Part shown: one piece after another, positions 11,799 through 23,652 of the stretch | How positions within the stretch are numbered: position 1 is the first letter of the stretch | Layout: each line of letters begins with the position of its first letter | Assembly: GCF_963662255.1 (NCBI RefSeq) | Contig: NC_085047.1 | Coordinates: 22,449,258-22,513,257 of the forward strand | Source: Cinclus cinclus | Taxonomy: Eukaryota > Chordata > Aves > Passeriformes > Cinclidae | Length of the DNA: 64,000 nucleotides | Reading direction: 5' to 3' | The notes under the pieces: generated by a model | The model's database searches: none | Told to the model about the DNA's origin: nothing | Seen by the model: only the letters and a program-made list of their open reading frames with translations | Translations under genes and position numbers: made by a program

Positions 11799-14700
11799 CA
11801 CTTTTCCCCAGGAAGCCAAACTCAAGAGCCCACTTGGCAGAAGTAATTTTGTAGGGCATTTTGGGCCTCCAATGGGAGCCAGGTTTGGAGGAGGGGGCAG
11901 CTTTGGTCTTGTAGATATCCTCGTCCTTCTGGAATTTTTCTAGGCAAAGGCCCAGGACGGGCAACAGGCAAGTTCGGCAAGTTGACTGGGATAGGTGGCA
12001 CTTTTCCCCATTAAGTTAAACTGTGAGCCCACAATGCATATGACATTTAGTCGGGCACGTTTGGCGCTCCGATGACATCCAGGTTTGGAGGGGGGGTCAC
12101 ATTTGGTCTGGGAGAAATCCTCGTCCACCTGGGATATTTCTAGGCAAAGGCCCAGGCCAGGCCAGAGGCATGTTAGGCAAGTTGGCTGGGAATGGTTGCA
12201 CTTTTCCCCAGGAAGCCAAACGCAAGAGCCCACAATGCATGTGACATTTTCTCGGGTACGTTTGGCGCTCCGATGGCAGCCAGGTCTGGAGGAAGGGGCA
12301 GCTATGTCCTGGGAGAAATCCTCGTCCTTCTGGAATTTTTCTAGGCAAAGGCCCAGGATGGGTCACAGGCAAGTTTGGCAAGTTGACTGGGATAGGTGGC
12401 ACTTTTCCCCATTAAGTTAAACTCTGAGCCCACTTGCCAGATGTCATTTTGTAGGGCACGTTTGGCCCTCCAATGTCAGCCAGGTTTGGAGGAGGGGGCA
12501 GCACTGGTCTGGGAGAAATCCTTGTCCTTCTGGAATTTTTCTAGGCAAAGGCCCAGGCCGGGCCACAGGCATGTTCAGCAAGTGGCCTGGGAATGGTTGC
12601 ACTTTTACCCAGGAAGCCAAACGCAAGAGCGCACAATGCATGTGACATTTTCTCGCTCACGTTTGGCGTTCTGATGTCATCCGGGTCTGGATAAAGGGGC
12701 AGCTTTGTTCCGGGAAAAATCCTCGTCCTTCTGGAATTTTTCTAGGCAAAGTCCCAGGACGGGCCACAGGCAAGATAGGCAAGTTGGCTTGGAAAGGTGG
12801 CACATTTGCCCTTAGGCTATACTCTGAGCCCACAATGCATATGACATTTAGTCGGGCACGTTTGGCCCTCCGATGACATCCAGGCTTGGGGGGGCGGGCA
12901 CCTTTGGTCCTGGCGATATCCTCGTCCTTCTGGAATTTTTCTAGGCAAAGGCCCAGGACGGGCCAGAGGCAAGTTCGGCAAGTTGACTGGGAATGGTGTC
13001 ACTTTTCCCCAGGAAGACAAACTGAAGGGCCCACTTGGCAGAAGTCATTTTGTAGGGCAACTTTGGGCCTCTGATGACAGCCAGGTTTGGTGGAGGGGGC
13101 AGCTTTGGTCTGGGAGAAATCCTCGTCCTTCTGGAATTTTTCAAAGCAACGGCCCAGGACTAGACCCAGACAAGTTTGCCAAGTTGTCTGGAAAAGGTGG
13201 CACTTTTCCCCAGGAAGCCAAACTCAAGAGCCCACTTGGCAGATGTCATTTTGTAGGGCACGTTTGGCCCTCCTATTTCAGACCGGTTTGGAGGAGGGGG
13301 CAGCTTTTGTCTGGGAGAAATCCTCGTCCTTCTGGAATTTTTCTAGGCAAAGCCCAGGACGGGCCAGAGGCAAGTTCGGCAAGTTGGCTGAGAATGGAGG
13401 CAGTTTTCCCCATTAAGCTAAATTCTAGAGCCCACAATGCATATGACATTTTGTTGGGCACGTTTGGCCCTCCAATGTCATCCAGGTCTTTTGGAGGGGG
13501 CAGCTTTGGTCTGGGAGAAATCCTCGTCCTTCTGGAATTTTTCTAGGCAAAGGCCCAGGACACGCCACAGGCAAGATAGGCAAGTTGTCTGGGAGAGGTG
13601 GCACTTTTCCCCAGGAAGCCAAAATCAAGAGCCCACTTGGCAGATGAAATTTTATAGGGCACGTTTGGCCCTCCGATGTCAGACAGATTTGGAGGACGGG
13701 TCTGCTTTGGTCTGGGAGAAATCCTCGTCCTTCTGGTATTTTTCTAGGCAAAGGCCCTTGACGGGCCATAGGCAAGTTTGGCAAGTTGGCTGGGAAAGGG
13801 GGCACTTTACCCCAGGAAGCCAAACTGAAGAACCCACTTGGCAGAAGTCATTTTTTCGTGCACTTTTGGCCCACCTATGGCAGCCGGGTTTGGAGGAGGG
13901 GGCAGCTTTGGTCTGGGAGTAATCCTCGTCCTTCTGGAATTTTTCAAAGCAAAGGCCCAGGACGGACCGGAGGCAAGTTCGGCAAGTTGTCTGGGAAAGG
14001 TGTCACTTTTCCCCAGGAAGACAAACTCGAGAACCCACTTGGCAGATGTCATTTTGTAGGGCACGTTTGGGCCTCTGATGGCAGCCAGGTTTGGAGTAAG
14101 GGGGCAGCATTGGTCTGGGAGAAATCCTCGTCATTCTGGAATTTTTCGAAGCAAAGGCCCAGGACAGTCCACAGGGAATTTCGGCAAATTTTCTGGGAAA
14201 GGAGTCACTTTTCCCCATTAAGCTAAACTCTGAGCCCACAATGCATATGTCATTTTGTACGGCACGTTTGGCCCTCCAATGGCAGACAAGTCTGCAGGAG
14301 GAGGCAGATTTGGTCTGGGAGAAATCCTCGTCCTTCTGGAAATTTTCAAAGCAAAGGCCCAGGACGGGCCACAGGCAAATTCGGCAAGTTGACTGGGATA
14401 GGTGGCACTTTTCCCCATTAAGTTAAACTCTGAGCCCACTTGCCAGATGTCATTTTGTAGGGCACGTTTGGCCCTCCAATGTCAGCCAGGTTTGGAGGAG
14501 GGGGCAGCACTGGTCTGGGAGAAATCCTTGTCCTTCTGGAATTTTTCTAGGCAAAGGCCCAGGCCGGGCCACAGGCATGTTCAGCAAGTTGCCTGGGAAT
14601 GGTTGCACTTTTCCCCAGGAAGCCAAACGCAAGAGCGCACTTGGCAGATGTCTTTTTGTAGGGCACGTTTGGCCCGCCGATATCAGCCAGATTTGGAGGA

Positions 14701-17700
14701 GGGGGCAGCTTTGGTCTCCAAGAAATCCTCGTCCTTCTGGAATTTTTCTAGGCAAAGGCCCAGGACTGGCCACAGGCAAGTTCGGCAAGTTGGCTGGGAA
14801 TGGTTGCACTTTACCCCAGGAAGCCAAACTCAAGAGCACCCAATGCATATGACATTTTCTCGGGCACGTTTGGCGCTCCGATAGCAACCAGGTCTGGAGG
14901 AGGGGGCAACATTGGCCTGGGAGAAATCCTCGTCCTTCTGGAATTTTCTAGGCAAACGCCCAGGACAGTCCACAGGGGATTTCGGCAATTTGTCTGGGAA
15001 AGGAGTCACTTTTCACCATAAAGCTAAACTCTGATCCCACAATGCAGATGTCATTTGGTACGGCACGTTTGGCCCTCCAATGGCATCCAAGTCTGGAGGA
15101 GGTGGCAGCTTTGTTCTGGGAGAAATCCTCGTCCTTCTGGAATTTTTCGAGGCAAAGGCACAGTACGGGCCACAGGGAAGTTCGGCAAGTTGGCTGGGAA
15201 TGGTGGCAGTTTTCCCCATTAAGCTACACTCTGTGCCCACAATGAATATGTCATTTTGTTGGGCACGTTTGGCGCTCCGATGGCATCCATGTCTGGAGGA
15301 GGGGGCAGAATTGGTCTGGGAGAAATCCTTGTCCTTCTGGAATTTTTCTAGGCAAAGGCCCTGGACGGGCCACAGGCAAGTTCGGCAAGTTGGCTGGGAA
15401 TGGTTGCACTTTACCCCAGGAAGAAAAACTCAAGAGCCCACAACGCATATGACATTTTCTCGGGCACGTTTGGCGCTCCAATGGCATCCAGGTCTGGAGG
15501 AGGGGGCAGCATTGGCCTGGGAGAAATCCTCTTCCTTCTGGAATTTTTCTAGGCAAAGGCCCAGGACTGTCAAAAGGACGGGCTGCAGGCAAGTTAGAAA
15601 AGTTGGCTTGGAAAGTAGGCACATTTTCCCTTAGGCTAAACTCTGAGACCACAATGCATATGACATTTTGTCGGGCACGTTTGGCCCTCAAATGGCAGAC
15701 AGGTCTGCAGGAGGGGGCAGCTTTGGTCTGGGAGAAATCCTCGTCCTTCTGGAATTTTTCTAAGCAAAGGCCCAGGACGGGCCCCAGACAAGTTAGGCAA
15801 GTTGACTGGGAAAGGAGTCACTTTTCCCCTTTAAGCCAATCTCAAGAGCCCACAATGCATATGACATTTTCTCGGCCACGTTTAGCGCTCCGATGGCATC
15901 CAGGTCTGGAGGAGGGGGCAGCATTGGTCTGGGAGAAATCCTCGTCTTTCTGGAATTTTTCGAAGCAAAGGCCCAGGACAGTCCACAGGGAATTTCGGCA
16001 AATTTTCTGGGAAAGGAGTCACTTTTCCCCATTAAGCTAAACTCTGTGCCCACAATGCAGATGTCATTTGGCACGGCACGTTTGGCCCTCCAATGGCAGA
16101 CAAGTCTGCAGGAGGAGGCAGATTTGGTCTGGGAGAAATCCTCGTCCTTCTGGAATTTTTCTAGGCAAAGGCCCCGGACAAGCCACAGGCAAGATAGGCA
16201 AGTTGTCTGGGAAAGGTGGCACTTTTCCCCAGGAAGCCAAACTCAAGAGCCCACTTGGCAGATGTCATTTTGTAGGGCACGTCTGGCCCTCCGATTTCAG
16301 ACCGGTTTGGAGGATGGGGCAGCTTTTGTCTGGGAGAAATCCTCGTCCTTCTGGAATTTTTCTAGGCAAAGTCCTAGGACGGGCCACAGGCACGATTGGC
16401 AAGTTGGCTGGGAAAGGTGGCACTTTTCCCCTTTAAGCTAAACTCTAGATCCCACAATGCATATGACATTTAGTCGGGCACGTTTGGCCCTCCGATGTCA
16501 TCCAGGTCTTCAGGAGGGGGCTGCTTTTGTCTGGGAGAAATCCTCGTCCTCCTGGAATTTTTCTAGGCAAAGTCCCAGGACGGGCCACAGGCAAGATAGG
16601 CAAGTTGGCTGGGAATGGTGTCACTTTTCCCCAGGAAGCTAAACTCTGTGCCCACAATGGATATGACAATTTTTGGGCACGTTTGGCTCACCAATGTCAT
16701 CCAGGTCTTTTGGAGGGGGCACCTTTGGTCTGGGAGAAATCCTCGTCCTTGTGGAATTTTTCTAGGCAAAGGCCCAGGACGGGCCAGAGGCAAGTTAGGC
16801 AAGTTGTCTGGGAAAGGTGGCACTTTTCCTCAGGAAGCCAAACTCAAGAGCCCACTTGGGAGATGTCATTTTGTAGGGCACGTTTGGGCCTCTGATGACA
16901 GCCAGGTTTGTTGGAGGGGGCAGCTTTGGTCTGGGAGAAATCCTCGTCCTTCTGGAATATTTCAAAGCAACGGCCCAGGACTAGACCCAGACAAGTTAGG
17001 CAAGTTGTCTGGGGAAGGAGTCACTTTTCCCCAGGAAGCCAAACTCAAGAGCCCACTTGGCAGATGTCATTTTGTAGGGCACGTTTGGCCCTCCGATTTC
17101 AGACCGGTTTGGAGGCGGGGGCAGCTTTGGTCTGGGAGAAATCCTCGTCCTTCTGGAAATTTTCCAGTTCTAGGCCCAGGACGGGCCACAGGCAAGTTAG
17201 GCAATTTGACTTGGAAAGGTGGCACATTTCCCCAGGAAGCCAAACTCAAGAGCCCACTTGGCAGAAGTAATTTTGTAGGGCATTTTTGGCCTCCAATGGC
17301 AGCCAGGTTTGGAGGAGGGGGCAGCTTTGGTCTTGTAGATATCCTCGTCCTTCTGGAATTTTTCTAGGCAAAGGCCCAGGACGGGCAACAGGCAAGCTTG
17401 GCAAGTTGACTGGGATAGGTGGCACTTTTCCCCATTAAGTTAAACTGTGAGCCCACAATGCATATGACATTTAGTCGGGCACGTTTGGCGCTCCGATGAC
17501 ATCCAGGTCTGGAGGGGGGGTCACATTTGGTCTGGGAGAAATCCTCGTCCTTCTGGAATTTTTCTAGGCAAAGGCCCAGTACGGGACGCAGGCAAGTTAG
17601 GCAAGTTGGCTGGGAAAGGTGGCACTTTTCCCCAGGAAGCCAAACGCAAGAGCCCACAATGCATATGACATTTTGTCGGGCACGTTTGGGCCTCTGATGG

Positions 17701-18257
17701 CAGCCAGGTTTGGAGGAGGAGTCAGCTTTGGTCTGGGAGAAATCCTCGTACTTCTGGAATTTTTCTAGGCAAAGGCCCAGGACGGGCCACAGGTATGTTA
17801 AGCAAGAAGGCTGGGAATGGTGACACTTTTCCCGATTAAGCTAAACTCAGAGCCCACAATGCATATGACATTTTTTCGGGCATGATTGGCGCTCCTAAGG
17901 CATCCAGGTCTGGAGGTGGGGGCAGCTTTGTTCTGGGAGAATTCCTCGTCCTTCTGGAATTTTTCTAGGCAAAGGCCCAGGACGGGCCACAGGCAAGTTA
18001 GGCAAGTTGGCCTGGAAAGGTGTCACTTCTCTCCTTTCAGGTAACCTCTGAGCCCACTTGGCAGATGTCATTTCGTACGTCACGTTTGGCCCTCCAATGG
18101 CAGACATGTCTGCAGGAGGTGTCAGCATTGGTCTGGGTGAAATCCGCGTCCTTCTGGAATTTTTCTAGGCAATGGCCCAGGTCGGGCCACAGGCAAGTTC
18201 GGCAAGTTGGCTGGGAAAGGTGGCACTTTTCCCCAGGAAGCCAAACTCAAGAGCCCA
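11799..18257 (+). repeat. SatA higher-order repeat, copy 2 (6,425 bp plus 34 bp)
   Basis: Second tandem copy of the 32-monomer block. The match to copy 1 runs to 18,257, 34 bp beyond one full period, then breaks at 18,258 (a, against c at 11,833), where a different monomer variant begins. The substitution at 17,883 (T for C at 11,458) creates a stop in a chance reading frame that is open in copy 1, an independent confirmation that the two copies are distinct. The arrangement is a direct duplication, as expected from one unequal exchange. An assembly duplication cannot be excluded from sequence alone, although the five differences argue against a literal copy-paste. Confidence 0.94.
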
Positions 18258-21200
18258 ATTGGCAGAAATCATTTTTTTCAGGCACCTTTGGCTGTCCAGT
18301 GGCAGACAGGTCTGCAGGAGGGGTCAGCTTTGGTCTGGGAGAAATCCTCGACCTTCTGGAATTTTTCTACGCAAAGGCCCAGGAGGGGCCACAGGCAAGT
18401 TAGGCAAGTTGGCTGGGAAATGTGTCACTTCTCCCGTGTCAGGTAACCGCTGGGCCCATTTGGCAGATGTCATTTCGTACGTCATGTTTGGCCCTCCAAT
18501 GGCACACATGTCTGCAGGAGTGGGCAGCTTTGGTCTGGGAGAAATCCTCGTGCTGCTGGAATTTTTCCAGACAAACACCCACGACGCGTCACAGGGAAGT
18601 TAGGCAAGTTGGCTGCGAACGGTGGCACTTTTCCTCAGGAAGCCAAACTCAAGAGCCCACTTGGAAGAAGGCATTTTGTCGGGCACGTTTGGGCCTGCGA
18701 TGCCAGCCAGGTTTGTTGGAGGGGGCAGCATATATCTGGGAGAAATCCTCGGCCTTCTGGAATTTTTCTAGGCAAAGGCCAAGGACGGGTCAGAGGCAAG
18801 TTAGGCAAGTTGGCTGGGAATGGTGTCACCTTTCCCCAGGAAGCCAAACTCAAGAGCCCACTTAGCAGATATCATTTTTTCAGGCACCTTTGGGGCTCCG
18901 ATGGCAGCCAGGATTGGAGGAGGGGGCAGCTTTGGTCTGGGAGAAATCCTCGTCCTTCTGGAATTTTTCTAGGCAAAGGCCCAGGACTGGCCACAGGGAA
19001 GTTAGGCAAGTTGACTAGGAAAGGCGGCACTTTTCCCCTTTACGCTAAACTAGGATGCCGCAATGCATACGACATTTTGTAGGGCACCCTTGGGCCTCGG
19101 GTGGCATCCTGGTTTGCAGGAGGTGTCAGCCTTGGTCTGGGAGAAATCCTCGTCCTTCTGGAATTTTTCTAGGCAAAGGCCCAGTTCGGGCCACAGGCAT
19201 GTTCGGCAAGTTGTCTGGGAAAGGTGGCAGTTTTTCCCAGGAAGCCAAACTCAAGAGACCACTCGGCAGGTATCAATTTTTCAGACAACTCTGGGCCTCC
19301 GATGGCAGCCAGGTGTGGAGGAGGGGGCAGCTTTGGTCTGGGAGAAATCCTCATCCTTCTGGAATTTTTCTAGGCAAAGGCCCAGGACGGGCCAAAGGCA
19401 AGTTCGGCAAGTTGTCTGGGAAAGGTGGCACTTTACCCCAGGAAGCCAAACTCAAGAGCCCACATGGCAGATGTCATTTTGTAGGGCACCTTTGGGCCTC
19501 CCATGGCAGCCAGGATTGGAGGAGGGGTCAGGATTGGTCTGGGAGAAATCCTCATCCTTCTGGAATTTTTCTAGGCAAAGGCCCAGGACGGGCCACAAAC
19601 AAGTTCGGCAAGTTGTCTGGGAAAGGTGACACTTTACCCCAGGAAGTCAAACTCAAGAGCCCACATGGTAGATATCATTTTGTAGGGCACGTTTGGGCCT
19701 CTGATGGCAGCCAGGTTTAGAGGAGGGGTCAGCTTTTGTCTGGGAGAAATCCTCGTCCTTCTGGAATTTTTCTAGTCAAAGGCCCAGGACGGGCCACAGG
19801 CAAGTTAGGCAAGTAGGCTGGGAATGGTGACACTTTTCCCGATTAAGCTAAACTCAGAGCCCACTATGCATATGACAGTTTGTCGGGCACGATTGGCGCT
19901 CCTAAGACATCCAGGTCTGGAGGAGGGGGCAGCTTTGTTCTGGGTGAAATCCTCGTCCTTCTGGAATTTTTCTAGGCAAAGGCCCAGGACGGGCCACAGG
20001 CAAGATAGGCAAGTTGGCTGGGAAAGGAGTCACTTTTCCCCAGGAAACCAAACTCAAGAGCCCACATGGCACATGTAATTTAGTAGGGCACGTTTGGGCC
20101 TCCGATGGCAGCCAGGATTGGAGGAGGGGGCAGCTATGGTCTGGGAGAAATCCTCGTCCTGCTGGAATTTTTCTAGGCAAAGGCCCAGGACGGGTCACAG
20201 GCAAGTTAGGCGAGTTGACTGGGAAAGGTGGCACTTTTCCACTTTAAGCTAAATTCTAAGCCCACTTGGCAGATGTCATTTGGTATGGCACGGCTGGACC
20301 TCCAATGGCAGACAGGTGTGCAGGGGGGAGCAGGTTCGTTCTGGGGGAAATCCTCGTCCTGCTGGAATTTTTCTAGGCAAGGGCCCAGGACAGGCCACAG
20401 GCATGTTCGGCTAGATGTCAGGGAAAGGTGGCACTTTTCCCCAGGAAGCTAAACTAGCATCCCGCAATGCATACGACATTTTGTAGGGCACGTTTGGGCC
20501 TCTGATGGCATCCAGGTTTGCAGGAGGTGTCAGCATTGGTCTGGGAGAAATCCTCGTCCTTCTGGAATTTTTCTAAGCAAGGGCCCAGGACAGGCCAGAG
20601 GCATGTTCGGCAAGTTGTCTGGGGAAGGAGTCACTTTTCCCCAGGAAGCCAAACTCAAGAGCCCACTTGGCAGATATCATTTTTTCAGGCACCTTTGGGC
20701 CTCCGATGGCAGCCAGGTTTGGAGGAGGGGGCAGCTTTGGTCTGGGAGAAATCCTCGTCCTTCTGGAATTTTTCTAGGCAAAGGCCCAGTACGGGTCACA
20801 GGCAAGTTAGGCAAGTTGGCTGGGAATGGTGGCACTTTTCCCCTTTAAGCTAAACTCTGAGCCCACAATGCATATGACATTTTGTCGGGCACATTTGGCG
20901 CTTCTGAGGCATCCAGGTGTGGAGGAGGGCGCAGCTTTGTTCTGGGAGAAATCCTCGTCCTTCTGGAAGTTTTCCAGGCGAAGGCCCAGGACGGGCCACA
21001 GGCAAGTTAGGCAAGTTGGCTGGGAATGGTGGCACTTTTCCCGATTAATCTAAACTCTGAGCTCACAATGCATATGACATTTTGTCGGGCACGTTTGGCG
21101 CTCCTAAGGCATCCAGGTCTGGAGGAGGGGGCACCTTTGGTCTGGGAGAAATCCTCATCCTTCTGGAATTTTTCTAGGCAAAGGCCCAGGACAGGCCACA

Positions 21201-21534
21201 GGCAAGTTAAGCAAGTAGGCTGGGAATGGTGGCACTTTTCCCCAGGAATCCAAACTCAAGAGCCCAATTGGCAGAAATAATTTTTTCAGGCACCTTTGGC
21301 TGTCCAGTGGCAGACAGGTCTGCAGGAGGGGTCAGCTTTGGTCTGGGAGAAATCCTCGACCTTCTGGAATTTTTCTAGGCAAAGGCCCCGGAGGGGCCAC
21401 AGGCAAGTTAGGCAAGTTGGCTGGGAAATGTGTAACTTCTCCCCTTTCAGGTAACCGCTGAGCCCATTTAGCAGATGTCATTTCGTACGTCATGTTTGGC
21501 CCTCCAATGGCACACATGTCTGCAGGAGTGGGCA

Positions 21535-23652
21535 GCTTTGGTCTGGGAGAAATCCTCGGCCTTCTGGAATTTTTCTCAGCAAAGGCCCAGGACGGCCCAC
21601 AGTCAAGTTAGGCAAGTTGACTGGGAAAGGTGCCACTTCTCCCCTTTAAGCTAAATTCTAAGCCCAATTGGCAGATGTCATTTGGAACGGCACGTTTGGC
21701 CCTCCAATGGCAGACAGGTCTGCAGGAGGGGGCAGCTTTGGTCTGGGAGAAATCCTCGTCCTTCTGGAATTTTTCTAGGCAAAGGCCCAGGACGGGCCAC
21801 AGAGAAGTTAGGCCAGTTGGCTGGGAAAGGTGGCACTTTTCCCCTTTGAGCTAAACTAGGATCCCGAAATGCATACGACATTTTGTAGGGCACGTTTGGG
21901 CCTCGGATGGCATCCAGGTTTGCAGGAGGTGTCTGCCTTGGTCTGGGAGAAATCCTCGTCCTTCTGGAATTTTTCTAGGCAATGGGGCAGTTCGGGCCAC
22001 AGGCAAGTTAGGCGAGTTGTCAGGGAAAGGTGGCACTTTTCCCCAGGAAGCCAATCTCAAGAGCCCACTTGGCAGATATCATTTTTTCAGGCACCTTTGG
22101 GCCTCCGATGGCAGCCAGGTGTGGAGGAGGGGGCAGCTTTGGTCTGGGAGAAATCCTCATCCTTCTGGAATTTTTCTAGGCAAAGGCCCAGGACGGACCA
22201 CAGGCAAGTTCGGCAAGTTGACTGGGAAAGGTGGCACTTTCCCTCAGGAAGCCAAACTCAAGATCCCACTTGGAAGAAGGCATTTTGTCGGGCACGTTTG
22301 GGCCTGCGATGCCAGCTAGGTTTGGTGGAGGGGGTAGCATATATCTGGGAGAAATCCTCGGCCTTCTGGAATTTTTCTAGGCAAAGGCCCAGGACAGGCC
22401 AGAGGCATGCTCGGCTAGTTGTCAGGGAAAGCTGGCACTTTTCCCCTTTAAGCTAAACTAGCATCCCGCAATGCATACGACATTTTGTATGGTACGTTTG
22501 GGCCTCTGATGGCTTTCAGGTTTGCAGGAGGTGTCAGCATTGGTCTGGGAGAAATCCTCGTCCTTCTGGAATTTTTCTAGGCAAAGGCCAAGGACGGGTC
22601 ACAGGCAAATTAGGCAAGTTGGCTGGGAATGGTGGCACTTTTCCCCTTTAAGCTAAACTCTGAGCCCACAATGCATATGACATTTTGTCGGGCACGTTTG
22701 GCGCTTCTGAGGCATCCAGGTGTGGAGGAGGGCGCAGCTTTGTTCTGGGAGAAATCCTTGTCCTTCTGGAAGTTTTCCAGGCGAAGGCCCAGGACGGGCC
22801 ACAGGCAAGTTAGGCAAGTTGGCTGGGAAAGTTGTCACTTTTCCCCAGGAAGCCAAACTCAAGAGCCCACTTGGAAGAAGGCATTTGTTCGGGCATATTT
22901 GGCCCTCCAATGGCAGACAGGTCTGCAGGAGGGGGCAGCTTTGGTCTGGGAGAAATCCTCGGCCTTCTGGAATTTTTCTCAGCAAAGGCCCAGGACGGCC
23001 CACAGTCAAGTTAGGCAAGTTGACTGGGAAAGGTGCCACTTCTCCCCTTTAAGCTAAATTCTAAGCCCAATTGGCAGATGTCATTTGGAACGGCACGTTT
23101 GGCCCTCCAATGGCAGACAGGTCTGCAGGAGGGGGCAGCTTTGGTCTGGGAGAAATCCTCGTCCTTCTGGAATTTTTCTAGGCAAAGGCCCAGGACGGGC
23201 CACAGAGAAGTTAGGCCAGTTGGCTGGGAAAGGTGGCACTTTTCCCCTTTGAGCTAAACTAGGATCCCGAAATGCATACGACATTTTGTAGGGCACGTTT
23301 GGGCCTCGGATGGCATCCAGGTTTGCAGGAGGTGTCTGCCTTGGTCAGGGAGAAATCCTCGTCCTTCTGGAATTTTCTAGGCAATGGCGCAGTTCGGGCC
23401 ACAGGCAAGTTAGGCGAGTTGTCAGGGAAAGGTGGCACTTTTCCCCAGGAAGCAAATCTCAAGAGCCCACTTGGCAGATGTCATTTTTTCAGGCACCTTT
23501 GGGCCTCCGATGGCAGCCAGGTGTGGAGGAGGTGGCAGCTTTGGTCTGGGAGAAATCCTCGTCCTTCTGGAATTTTTCTAGGCAAAGGCCCAGGACGGGC
23601 CACAGGCAAGTTCGGCAAGTTGACTGGGAAAGGTGGCACTTTACCCCAGGAA
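21535..23652 (+). repeat. Seven-monomer segmental duplication inside SatA (offset 1,403 bp)
   Basis: Positions of about 21,535-22,250 match 22,938-23,652 at offset 1,403, which is seven monomers. They share rare variants: aatttttctcagcaaagg, gtgccacttctcccc, ctaaattctaagcccaattgg and aggatcccgaaatgcatacg. Small differences include a one-base deletion near 23,374 (gaattttcta for gaatttttcta) and caggga for ctggga near 23,347. A third related copy of part of this block begins near 27,000 (offset about 5,412). Edges are read by eye and are accurate to a few tens of bases. Confidence 0.8.
22600..22900 (+). repeat. SatA block shared with 26,409-26,709 (offset 3,809 bp)
   Basis: This monomer and a half shares rare variants with the interval 19 monomers downstream: gcgcttctgaggcatccagg, gtggaggagggcgcagc, gaagttttccaggcgaagg, and the following cttggaagaaggcatttgttc. 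A third copy of the gcgcttctgagg monomer lies at about 26,870-27,010 and an earlier one at about 20,870-21,010. It shows that short groups of monomers have been copied repeatedly within the diverged section without founding a regular higher-order repeat. Confidence 0.75.
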
